A stretch of 64,000 bases of DNA, taken from assembly GCF_009299475.1 (NCBI RefSeq), contig NZ_WBSN01000003.1:1-64000 (forward strand), read 5' to 3'. The notes under the pieces were generated by a model. It ran no database searches, was not told the DNA's origin, and saw nothing but the letters and a program-made list of their open reading frames with translations. Source of the DNA: Bifidobacterium avesanii. GTDB lineage: Bacteria > Actinomycetota > Actinomycetes > Actinomycetales > Bifidobacteriaceae. A program made the position numbers and the translations under genes. Every line of letters starts with the position of its first letter. Within the stretch, counting starts at the first letter, position 1. Below, piece by piece: positions 55,030 through 62,928 of the stretch.

Positions 55030-56478
55030 TTACAGCGCCACCTCATCCCAGCGGTCGGCGGCCGGAATCGAGCGCACGGACGGCACGGTCAGCACGATCG
55101 CCACGTTGACCGCCAACGCCGCCCAAAACAGCCCGATCGTCGCGCTGAACCCGATGTGCGGCAGCAGCGAACCGGCGATCGCCGAGCAGAACATCATCGG
55201 CAGCATGCACAGCGTGCCCAACGTGGATCCCGCGCGGCCCTGCATCTCGTCCGGCACCTTGGCGAACACAAAGCCCATGATGAGCGAGTTGACGACCGGA
55301 ATCGGCAGGCTGACCGCCAGCGCGCATGCCAGGATCGTCGGGTAGGCGTCGCTGAACAGCAGCGGGGCCAGCGCCGCCAATGCCACCGCGGAAACGGCGA
55401 CCATGCCCGTGCCCAAAGGCATGCGGTCGGTCACCTTCGCGGCGATCAGCGCGCCCAGCAGCGTGCCGACGCCCATCGCCGTCTCTATGAATCCGATGCG
55501 CACCGAATCGACGTGCGTGCCCACGAGGTGCAGATTCACCGTGGAGAAGATGCCGTTGATGCCGAAGTTCACCAAGGCGGCGATCAGCGTCAGCGCGAGC
55601 AGCGTGCGGCAGCGCAGCATCCAGCGCCAGCCCTCCAGAAAGTCGGAGAAAAATGAATTGCGCGCCGTGGGCGTCCGCTTCGTGGCCGTCGGCTCCTTTG
55701 CGGTCACCTTCGCGGCCGTTGCAGTGCCGTCGCCGTGGCCGTTGCGCTCATCCCGGTCATCCCGGTCGCTCCGATCTTCCCCGTTGCCCCCGTTATCCCC
55801 GTTGCCGGCGCGCGTTGCCGTGTTCAGTCTTGTCGCGCTCACGCCGGAAATCGCAAACATCAGCGATGCGACCGCGAACGGCAGCCACGGGGCGATGGCA
55901 TACAGCGCGCCGCCGATCGGGGAGCCGGCGATGCTGATCATCGAATCGCGTCCCTGGTTGAGGCTCTGCGCCTTGGGATATTGCGCGGTCGGGATGATCG
56001 AGCGCAGTATGGCGTTGGTGGCGTTGCCGAACAGCCCATTGACCGTGGACGCCGCGATCGTGATGATCGCGAACGCCGTGAAGTTCAGCAGATGCAGCGC
56101 CAGCGACGCGAATGTCAGCCCCCAGAGAATCACGCCGCAGCATGCGTTGACGATGATGAGCGTCCTGCGGTCGTGCCGGTCGACCACCGTGCCGCCGAAC
56201 ACGCCGCTCACCTGCGAGGCGATCATGGTGGCCGTTCCCAGCCAGCCGGCCAGCGCTAGCGACTGTGTGAGCGCGAAGGCGATCAGCGAGATGGCGAACG
56301 ACCGCATGGACTGTCCCATGGCGGCGGCGGTGTCCGCGGTGAACCAGTGGCGGTATTGGACGTTGCGCCACAGGGATTCGGCCGGGGCGGGGGACGCAGC
56401 CGGACTGGACGAGGTGACTTCGGTTTTGGTTTCGGTGTGCGACGTGTATGGAGTGCCGTCTTTCGTGGTATCTTCCAT
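55030..56478 (-). CDS. MFS exporter, MFS_3/TetA-like
   Basis: 482 residues from MEDTTKDGTPY; the longer open frame upstream overlaps the ArsR gene and is rejected. Twelve spans with motif A 'GTVVDRHDRRTLI' and motif at span 5 'QSLNQGRDSMISIAGSPIGG', as in MFS_3 macrolide/enterobactin-type exporters. The central cytoplasmic loop carries a ~45-residue Gly/Asp/Arg/Asn-rich low-complexity segment (~225-270). It follows the ArsR gene with ~155 bp between and is likely under its control. Confidence 0.86.
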   Translation of the reverse strand: MEDTTKDGTPYTSHTETKTEVTSSSPAASPAPAESLWRNVQYRHWFTADTAAAMGQSMRSFAISLIAFALTQSLALAGWLGTATMIASQVSGVFGGTVVDRHDRRTLIIVNACCGVILWGLTFASLALHLLNFTAFAIITIAASTVNGLFGNATNAILRSIIPTAQYPKAQSLNQGRDSMISIAGSPIGGALYAIAPWLPFAVASLMFAISGVSATRLNTATRAGNGDNGGNGEDRSDRDDRDERNGHGDGTATAAKVTAKEPTATKRTPTARNSFFSDFLEGWRWMLRCRTLLALTLIAALVNFGINGIFSTVNLHLVGTHVDSVRIGFIETAMGVGTLLGALIAAKVTDRMPLGTGMVAVSAVALAALAPLLFSDAYPTILACALAVSLPIPVVNSLIMGFVFAKVPDEMQGRAGSTLGTLCMLPMMFCSAIAGSLLPHIGFSATIGLFWAALAVNVAIVLTVPSVRSIPAADRWDEVAL

Positions 56479-56633
56479 GGTCTGGCCTGACTTTCTTCGG
56501 GGGTTTGGGGGATGACGGGCGTCGATGGGATGGTGGGTGCGTGGGTGCGCCCGCCATGCGGTATCCGTCCCGTCGTTGTGGAGTTTGCCCCGCCGGTGGG
56601 GTCTGGGATCCGCGCGGCTATGGAATCGTCCCG

Positions 56634-57230
56634 CTACGGCACCCACTTGAACAGGTCGGTGACGAGCATCACGGGCTGCGACCCGTCGCCTTCCGTGTGC
56701 TGCAGGTTGACGTCGGCCCACTTGCGGGTGAGCTCGGCAAACTCGTCGGACATCCTCTGGTATTCCTCCGCGGTGAGGCGGATGACGGAGGCGACGCTCT
56801 GCGCGGGTTTGCGCCATTCGGCGGGCAACGATTCGGCCTTCGCTTGGTAGCGTTCCCGACCGGCCAGATAGAACTCGCGCCCCGCCTGATCCATCGCGTC
56901 GGCCAGCGCCGGATTGTCGTCATGACTCACGCTGAACTGAAAGGCGCCCTGATTGGCGGTCCAGCAGCTTTTGCGCCTGTCGCCGTCGGGGGAGGGCGAC
57001 TGCGTGACGATGCCGGCCTTCTCGAGCTGCTTGAGGTGATAGCTGACCGTGCCCGCCGATTCGCCGAGCGCTTCGGCGATGTCGCCCACCGTGCATGGAT
57101 GTTCGTCGCTGAGCGTGGTGAGGATCCGCATGCGCGTGGGGTGCGATAGCGCCTTGAGCTGGGCGAAATCAGTGATCGTGTGCACGGGCCGACCGGTGGG
57201 GCTTGCAGGGCCTTCGTCTTCCTCGGCCAT
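56634..57230 (-). CDS. ArsR-family winged-helix regulator
   Basis: 198 residues; AAAGGA seven bases before MAEEDEG. 'LKALSHPTRMRILTTLSDEHPCTVGDIAEALGESAGTVSYHLKQLEKAGIV' (pieces) is the ArsR/HTH_20 fold with recognition helix SAGTVSYHLKQLEKAG. No metal-binding CxC motif, so it is not a classical arsenic sensor; the C-terminal half (~95-198) is an extra alpha-helical domain as in exporter-linked members. A 30-bp dyad 50 bp upstream is its likely operator. Confidence 0.88.
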   Translation of the reverse strand: MAEEDEGPASPTGRPVHTITDFAQLKALSHPTRMRILTTLSDEHPCTVGDIAEALGESAGTVSYHLKQLEKAGIVTQSPSPDGDRRKSCWTANQGAFQFSVSHDDNPALADAMDQAGREFYLAGRERYQAKAESLPAEWRKPAQSVASVIRLTAEEYQRMSDEFAELTRKWADVNLQHTEGDGSQPVMLVTDLFKWVP

Positions 57231-57281
57231 GGTTGCCGTCCTTTCCGCTGATTGGCTGATGTCCGATTGTCGAATTCGATC

Positions 57282-57311
57282 TACAAGAAATATTGTACAA
57301 CAATTCTTGTA
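57282..57311. promoter_or_regulatory. 30-bp dyad operator before the ArsR-MFS operon
   Basis: TACAAGAA-N3-TTGTACAA-N3-TTCTTGTA: the outer octamers are perfect complements and the centre TTGTACAA is itself palindromic; four of 30 positions deviate. TACAAT on the minus strand within it can serve as -10, so binding would block the promoter. Confidence 0.8.
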
Positions 57312-57399
57312 TAAAATCGTCGGGCCGGGCGGGAGAGCCAATGGGATGCGAGAGGCCGGCGGACAATATGCTGGGCCTGACCGCGGAACGGTGTCATTG

Positions 57400-57862
57400 A
57401 TCGGCCGGCCATCGGTATTCCGCCGACTACGTGGGAATGTGATCGTTCCATGTCCCGTTAGCCGTTCCGTCCGACCACGGAAGGGCGGCATTTGCGGGCC
57501 GAACGTTGGAATTTCGCCGATTACGCGGAGAATGCAGTCGTTCCGTGGCCTGTCGGCTGGCCGGGATGGGAATCGATGACCGCCGGACGAGATTGGCCAC
57601 CGGAGAGAACCGTCTGCTGGGCGGGAAGCGAGAACCGTCCGGCGGGCGGCCGCTGGCGGGACTGGTTCGGCTACCGGAGAGAACCGGCAACGGAGTGTCG
57701 ATTTTTCCCGGCCAATTGGCGGAAGGATGGCATCGGCGGATAAAAAATCCCGCTTCCGTTGTCGGCGGGCCAGTCGGTTATGACAACGGAAGCGGGATTA
57801 TTTACGGTGAAACATTGATATATCGCCGCGGGTACGGGGAAAATCGGCTTTCCGTTGCCGAT
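57400..57862. repeat. palindromic elements related to the 18.9-kb array
   Basis: 57475-57548: arm CCACGGAAGGGCGGCATTT is identical to 18863-18881. 57686-57762: CAACGGAG...CTTCCGTTG palindrome around TTGGCGGAAGG. 57746-57763 also pairs perfectly over 18 bp with 57782-57799, and 57782-57860 forms a further palindrome. A reverse core ATTCCGCC is at 57417-57424. No gene is seen in 57312-58198 as a whole. Confidence 0.85.
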
Positions 57863-57978
57863 AAGCCCAATGCCCAATGGCCAATGTCAAACGGCCAACG
57901 CCGGGTGGTTGCCGCCAAGCCCAAAATGGCTAATGCCGAATGTATGGCCGACTGCTCGGGGATGGCTGATGACGCAAA

Positions 57979-58010
57979 AGGGGCGACCCACCATGCGGCA
58001 GGTCGCCCCT
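57979..58010 (-). terminator. terminator of the ilvBN operon
   Basis: AGGGGCGACC (57979-57988) pairs perfectly with 58001-58010; on the minus strand the hairpin is followed by TTTTGCG. Confidence 0.75.
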
Positions 58011-58036
58011 CAGTAGTCAATTCATCCTCATGTGGA

Positions 58037-58195
58037 TATTCGCGCGGTTCTCGGTCGCCAAGCCCGCTCGCGCCACGCTAAGCCCACTCTGTTCGTGCGG
58101 TTCGCCGGCACCGGGCCCGCTCACGCCACGGTAGGTCCACCCTGTTCGTGCGGTTCGCCGGCACTAGGCCCGCTCTCGCCACGCTGAGACCACTG
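58037..58195. repeat. three tandem 53-bp repeats
   Basis: Units start at 58037, 58090 and 58143. Each begins T(A/G)TTCG(C/T)GCGGTTC and contains GCCCGCTC(A/G/T)CGCCACG; copies 2 and 3 differ at about nine positions, copy 1 is more diverged. They lie between ilvN and its terminator. Confidence 0.88.
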
Positions 58196-58198
58196 GGC

Positions 58199-58756
58199 TC
58201 AGCGTCCCGTGATCTCCGAACCGAGGACCTTCTCGCTCAGGGCGCGCGGGCCACGCGTGACGGCCACGGCGCCGGAACGCACCAGCTCGATCACGCCGTA
58301 ATGCTCGAGCAGCCCGAGCAGCGCGTCGATCTTGCCCTCCGCGCCGGTGGCCTCGATGGTCAGCGACTCGGGGTTCACGTCCACCACGCGCACGCGGAAC
58401 AGGCGCACGATCTCCAGCACGTCGGAGCGCGTGGACTGGTCGGCCGCCACCTTGATGAGCACGAGCTCGCGCTCGACGGTGGTGTTCGGATCCAGCTCGA
58501 CGATCTTGAGTACGTGCAGCAGCTTGTTGAGCTGCTTGATGATCTGTTCCAGCGGCAGGGCGTCCACGTCCGCGGTCACCGTGACGCGCGAGATGTCCGG
58601 GCGCTCGGTGGGGGAGACGGACAGCGAATTGATGTTGAACGCGCGGCGGGCGAACAGGCCGGCGATGCGGGCCAGCACGCCCGGGCGGTTCTCCACCAGC
58701 ACCGAAAGCGTGTGGCGCTCGGAGCCGGGCTGGGAAGCGGGATACACAACTGCCAT
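58199..58756 (-). CDS. ilvN: acetolactate synthase small (regulatory) subunit
   Basis: 185 residues; AAGGAGA before the ATG. N-terminal ACT domain 'HTLSVLVENRPGVLARIAGLFARR' that binds valine for feedback inhibition, second conserved half 'VDVNPESLTIEATGAEGKIDALL'. It activates and regulates the catalytic subunit encoded 57 bp upstream, in branched-chain amino-acid synthesis. Confidence 0.96.
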   Translation of the reverse strand: MAVVYPASQPGSERHTLSVLVENRPGVLARIAGLFARRAFNINSLSVSPTERPDISRVTVTADVDALPLEQIIKQLNKLLHVLKIVELDPNTTVERELVLIKVAADQSTRSDVLEIVRLFRVRVVDVNPESLTIEATGAEGKIDALLGLLEHYGVIELVRSGAVAVTRGPRALSEKVLGSEITGR

Positions 58757-58813
58757 GGGATTCTCCTTGACGTTCCTGAAGGACGTTCGACGTTCCTGAA
58801 GTGCTGACGCGGC

Positions 58814-60766
58814 CTAGTCGTTGTCCGCCGGCTGATTGGCCGGGGCGGCGTTCCGATCAACGTCCGGGGCGTCGGCCGGATCGGCGGCCGGCTTGTTGAT
58901 GAGCGGGTTGACGCCCGGGCGATACGTGACCGTGTCGTTCGACGCGCCCGCGGAGACCATCGGCCACACCATCGCGTCCTTGTACACGCGGAAGTCGATG
59001 AGCACCGGGCGGTCGTTGATCTCGTTCGCGCGCTGGATGGCGCTGACGGCCTCCTCCTTGGTGAACGCGCGCATGCCGACGCAGCCGTACGCCTCGGCGA
59101 GCTTGACGAAGTCCGGCACGTCGAAGAACTCGTCCGCGGGCGTGTCCTCGCGCGCCTCGCCGTCGAGCAGGTTGGTCTGCGAGTAGTGGTGCTCGTAGAA
59201 CAGCGTCTGCCACTGGCGGACCATGCCGTACACGGAGTTGTTGAGGATGGCGATCTTCACCGGCACATGATCGAGGAACGCGGCCGCCAGCTCCTCGCTG
59301 GTCATCTGGAACGAGCCGTCGCCGTCGATGAGCCACACGGGCTTCTTCGCGTCGAAGTCGCGCTGCGAGCCCACGGACGCGCCGATCGCGGCGGGCAGGC
59401 CGTAGCCCATGGTGCCCAGGCCCCCGGAGCTGATCCACGAGTTCGGCTTCTCGAAGTCCACGAGCTGCGCGGCCCACATCTGGTGCTGGCCCACGCCGGA
59501 CACCCAGATCGTGGACGGGTCGGCGGCCTTGGACAGCTGCTCGACCACCCACTGCGGGGACAGCGAGCCATCGGTCGGCTGGTCCTGCGGCTCGTCGTAG
59601 TGGATCGTGTACTTGGTGCGCAGATCGTCGAGCAGGTCCCACCACGGCTTGAGGTTCGGCTTGCCCTGAATGGCCTGCGTGCGCTCGATCTCCGGGATGA
59701 GGTCGGTGAGTACGGCGGACACGTCGCCCACGATCGGCACGTCCGGCACGCGGTTCTTGCCGATCTCCGCCGGGTCGATGTCGATGTGGATCACGCGCGC
59801 GGTGGGCGCGAAGGCGTCGAGCTTGCCGGTCACGCGGTCGTCGAAGCGCGCGCCGATCGCCACGAGCAGGTCGGAGCGCTGCACGGCGCCGGTGGCTGCG
59901 ATCGTGCCGTGCATGCCCAGCATGCCGAGGTTGCGCGGGTTGGAGTCCGGGACCACGCCGCGGGCCGGCAGGGTGGTGACGATCGGGGCGTCGGTCACTT
60001 CGGACAGTTTGGCCACGAGCTCGCCGGCGCCGGAACGGGCCGCGCCGCCGCCCACGTAGAGCACCGGGCGGTAGGACTGGGCGAACAGCTTGGCCGCGTC
60101 GCGCAGCACGTGACCGTGCGCCTTGAGCGTGGGGTTGTAGCCGGGCAGGATCATGCGCTGCGGCCACGAGTAGTACATTTCGCCCACCTGCGCGGTCTTG
60201 GTCAGGTCGACCACCACCGGACCGGGGCGGCCGGTGCGCGCGATGTAGTGGGCCTCGGTGAGCACGCGGGGGATGTCCTGCGCGCGCGTGACGAGGAACG
60301 AGTGCTTGGAGACGGGGTAGGTGATGCCCACGATGTCCGCCTCCTGGAAGGCGTCGGTGCCGATGGCGGGCACGCCCACCTGACCGGTGATGACGACCAT
60401 GGGCACGGAGTCCATGTTGGCGTCCGCGATGGCCGTGACCACGTTGGTGGCGCCCGGGCCGGAGGTCACCAGGCACACGCCCACGCGTCCGGTCGCCACG
60501 GCGTAGCCCTCGGCGGCGTGGCCGGCGGCCTGCTCGTGGCGCATGAGCACGAAGCGGAACTTGGTGTCGTCGTTGATTTCGTGGTAGACGGGCAGGATCG
60601 CGCCGCCCGGGATGCCGAAGACGTCCTGGACGCCCAGATCCTCCAGCGCGCGGACCAGCGCCTTGGCACCGGTCATCTTCTCGCCGTTGACGATGGTCTG
60701 CCTGTCCGCGGCGGGGGTGGTCTTGGGCAGGGCGCTGAACGCCTGCAGGGGGGTGGGTGTAGCCAT
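58814..60766 (-). CDS. ilvB: acetolactate synthase large (catalytic) subunit
   Basis: 650 residues from MATPTPLQAF; GGAGAG eight bases upstream favours this over ATG 60781. ThDP enzyme: 'VFGIPGGAILPVYHEI' with catalytic Glu in 'LMRHEQAAGHAAEGYA', FAD-binding middle domain, and ThDP motif 'GDGSFQMTSEELAAA...NN'. It condenses pyruvate to acetolactate or with 2-oxobutyrate in Val/Leu/Ile synthesis. A Pro/Ala/Asp-rich tail of ~30 residues follows. No clear attenuator peptide was found in the ~210 bp upstream. Confidence 0.96.
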   Translation of the reverse strand: MATPTPLQAFSALPKTTPAADRQTIVNGEKMTGAKALVRALEDLGVQDVFGIPGGAILPVYHEINDDTKFRFVLMRHEQAAGHAAEGYAVATGRVGVCLVTSGPGATNVVTAIADANMDSVPMVVITGQVGVPAIGTDAFQEADIVGITYPVSKHSFLVTRAQDIPRVLTEAHYIARTGRPGPVVVDLTKTAQVGEMYYSWPQRMILPGYNPTLKAHGHVLRDAAKLFAQSYRPVLYVGGGAARSGAGELVAKLSEVTDAPIVTTLPARGVVPDSNPRNLGMLGMHGTIAATGAVQRSDLLVAIGARFDDRVTGKLDAFAPTARVIHIDIDPAEIGKNRVPDVPIVGDVSAVLTDLIPEIERTQAIQGKPNLKPWWDLLDDLRTKYTIHYDEPQDQPTDGSLSPQWVVEQLSKAADPSTIWVSGVGQHQMWAAQLVDFEKPNSWISSGGLGTMGYGLPAAIGASVGSQRDFDAKKPVWLIDGDGSFQMTSEELAAAFLDHVPVKIAILNNSVYGMVRQWQTLFYEHHYSQTNLLDGEAREDTPADEFFDVPDFVKLAEAYGCVGMRAFTKEEAVSAIQRANEINDRPVLIDFRVYKDAMVWPMVSAGASNDTVTYRPGVNPLINKPAADPADAPDVDRNAAPANQPADND

Positions 60767-60977
60767 GATGTCTCTCTCCATCAGGTCCGTCGAACTGCCA
60801 AAGGGCGTCGTCCGTGCGGATCGGCTGGGCGACGCCCGGGATGCCCGCTGCGCTTGTGGCGCGCGGCATCGGTCGTATTCCTACCAGTGTAGGCGCTGAT
60901 CGGGCGGTATCGTCCTTGGCGTCTGCATTGTGGCTGTCGGGCGCGGCCGCCGGGCGCCGTCGGGTTGCTCGGCGGCC

Positions 60978-61862
60978 TTATTCGGCGGCCTGCTCCGGGG
61001 CGGACTTGCCGGAATTCCCCTGGCCGGAGCCGTCCTTCGCCGCGTCCGAGCCGTCCTGCTTCGCGCCCGTGGTCGCCTGTTCCGCCGCGCTCTGCTGGGC
61101 GTTCTTCTCCGCAGCCTGCTTGGCGGCCTTCTCACGCGCGTCCAGCGTGTGCCACGCCATCTCGGCGGCGGCAAGCTGAGCCTTGCGCTTCGAGGTTCCG
61201 GTGCCCTTGCCGATGATCTCGTCCTTCTCGCCCACGGTGACCTTCGCGGTGAACTGGAGCGCGTACTCCGGTCCGGACACGCGCATGCGGTAGCGCGGCT
61301 CCTCAAGGCCCATCCCGTGCGCCTTGACGGTCAGCGACGTCTTCCAATCGAGCGCCGGGCCCTCGGTGGCGACCTCCACGAGCGTGTCGTCCACGAGGCG
61401 GTGGACCACCTTGCGCGCCTCGTCGATGCCGTGCTCCACGAACGTGGCGCCGATGAGCGACTCCACGATGTCGCACAGGATCGAGCTCTTGTCCGCGCCG
61501 CCGTCCTCGCGCTCGCCGTGGCCGAGCAGGATGTACGGGCCCACGTGCAGCTTCTCGCGCGCGATCGCGGACAGCGCCTCCTCGCTCACGGCCTTGGCGC
61601 GCATCTTGGCCAGCTGGCCCTCGGTCATGTCCGGATGGGCGTTGAACAGCGTCTCGGTGGCCACGAGCTCGAGCACCGCGTCGCCGAGGAATTCGAGGCG
61701 TTCGTAGTGCTTGACGCCCTCGTGCTCGTGCGCGAAGGAACGGTGGGTGAGCGCCTGAACCAGCAGCTCGGGGGAGATGGTGGTGCCGAGCGCCGCGAGC
61801 AGGGCGTCGTCGGGCTTGGCGGCGGGGGCGTCGCCGGCATGGGAATGGTTGTGCTTCGTCAT
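60978..61862 (-). CDS. rnc: ribonuclease III
   Basis: 294 residues from MTKHNHSHAG. RNase III signature 'YERLEFLGDAVLELV' with catalytic acids, second acidic cluster 'DIVESLIGATFVEHG', then a double-stranded-RNA-binding domain ('TSKRKAQLAAAEMAW'). A ~55-residue Lys/Ala/Gln tail is extra. Upstream, GATAAT ends six bases before the ATG and no ribosome site is present, so the message is probably leaderless. It follows the rpmF terminator on the same strand. Confidence 0.95.
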   Translation of the reverse strand: MTKHNHSHAGDAPAAKPDDALLAALGTTISPELLVQALTHRSFAHEHEGVKHYERLEFLGDAVLELVATETLFNAHPDMTEGQLAKMRAKAVSEEALSAIAREKLHVGPYILLGHGEREDGGADKSSILCDIVESLIGATFVEHGIDEARKVVHRLVDDTLVEVATEGPALDWKTSLTVKAHGMGLEEPRYRMRVSGPEYALQFTAKVTVGEKDEIIGKGTGTSKRKAQLAAAEMAWHTLDAREKAAKQAAEKNAQQSAAEQATTGAKQDGSDAAKDGSGQGNSGKSAPEQAAE

Positions 61863-61868
61863 AGTTGT

Positions 61869-61874
61869 ATTATC
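61869..61874 (-). promoter_or_regulatory. -10 element for a leaderless rnc transcript
   Basis: GATAAT on the minus strand (61874-61869), followed by six bases and the start codon at 61862. This puts the usual start point on the A of ATG. No good -35 is seen. Confidence 0.5.
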
Positions 61875-61932
61875 CGTGGATTCTGGATTGACTGTGCTGG
61901 ATGTGATGAACTGCCATACGGCGGTGCCATAC

Positions 61933-61966
61933 AAAAAGCCCCGCCACCCGTCGATGGCAGGGCTTT
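61933..61966 (-). terminator. rho-independent terminator after rpmF
   Basis: On the minus strand AGCCCTGCCA pairs with TGGCGGGGCT (one T-G wobble), then TTTTTGT. Just downstream of rpmF and just upstream of the rnc promoter. Confidence 0.88.
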
Positions 61967-61986
61967 CATTGCTTGCGATCAGTCGC

Positions 61987-62181
61987 TCACTTGGTGTGGG
62001 CGGACCTGATGGCCTCCTTGTAGACGCGGCCACGGTAGGAACCGCAGTTCGGGCACGCCATGTGGGGCAGTGCGGGAGCGCCGCAGTTCGGGCAGGTGCT
62101 GGTCTGGGCGGCGGAAGCCTTCCAGTTCGCGCGGCGCGAATGCGTGTTGGCGCGCGAGGTCTTGTACTTAGGCAGAGCCAT
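61987..62181 (-). CDS. rpmF: 50S ribosomal protein L32
   Basis: 64 residues; GAGGA six bases upstream. '[21 protein letters not shown]' start (pieces) and the zinc ribbon CPNCG...CPNCG make this the C-plus, zinc-binding L32 type. The usual upstream neighbour yceD lies ~140 bp away on the same strand. Confidence 0.97.
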   Translation of the reverse strand: MALPKYKTSRANTHSRRANWKASAAQTSTCPNCGAPALPHMACPNCGSYRGRVYKEAIRSAHTK

Positions 62182-62322
62182 GTTATTTCCTCTTTTGTCG
62201 TTCGAACGATAATGAGCTTAAGCGTTCAGAAGTGTAGCGCAAGGCCCGTACTTTGTCCAATCAGACGGCGTGATCGTGCCGAATGGCGCCGGCCCGCGCG
62301 TTCCGCGGCTCCTCGCCTCGGC

Positions 62323-62928
62323 TCACTCGCCCTGCTCCGCCTCGAGCTTGGCCTTGAAGTCGGCCAGCGCGGCGAAGCGGATGTCGGTCGTCTCGTGATG
62401 GTGGTCCGGCTCCTCGTTGAGGTCCGCGCCGCACTGCGAGCACAGGCCGCGGCAGTCCGGGCGGCACAGCGGCTGCAGGGGCAGGGCCTCCACGAGCGTG
62501 TCGCGCAGCAGCGCCTCGATGTCCGCGAACGCGCCGTCGGGGCTCAGCGGGTACGTGTCCTCCGACTCGTCCTCGCCGGCGATGATGTCCACCTCGCCCT
62601 TGTCGCCACGGCCGTTCCTGGCGTTGCGTGAGTCGTCGAACGGGAAGAACGCGGTCACGTTCGCCTCCCACGGGTGTTCGATCGGCTTGAGGCATCGCGT
62701 GCACTCGGCGTGCGCCGGCGCGCTCACGCGCCCGGTGAAGATGATGCCGTCGATGATCGAGTCGAAGCTGCCGGTCACGGTCACGTCGGCGCCCTCGTCA
62801 ACGCCCACGATCGCGTCGCCGATGCCGCTGGGCGCGGGGAACACGGCGTCGATCGGCTTGCTCTGGCCCGGGCGGCTCGCGATCTGCGCGACCGGCACGG
62901 CCCACGGGGAATCTTCGGGACGGCTCAT
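62323..62928 (-). CDS. yceD: YceD/DUF177 protein
   Basis: 201 residues. DUF177 with the 'AECTRCLKPIEHPWEANVTAFF' and 'PLCRPDCRGLCSQCGADLNEEP' Cys motifs, probable zinc site. YceD sits beside rpmF in most bacteria and is linked to 23S rRNA stability. The ATG overlaps the upstream stop (ATGA) with GGAG eight bases before, so translation is coupled. Confidence 0.92.
   Translation of the reverse strand: MSRPEDSPWAVPVAQIASRPGQSKPIDAVFPAPSGIGDAIVGVDEGADVTVTGSFDSIIDGIIFTGRVSAPAHAECTRCLKPIEHPWEANVTAFFPFDDSRNARNGRGDKGEVDIIAGEDESEDTYPLSPDGAFADIEALLRDTLVEALPLQPLCRPDCRGLCSQCGADLNEEPDHHHETTDIRFAALADFKAKLEAEQGE

Noticed and set aside
56479-56817. N-terminal extension of the MFS protein into the ArsR gene
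   Set aside because: The extension is out of frame with ArsR, Arg/His-rich, and lacks similarity; the ATG at 56478 gives a normal MFS length.
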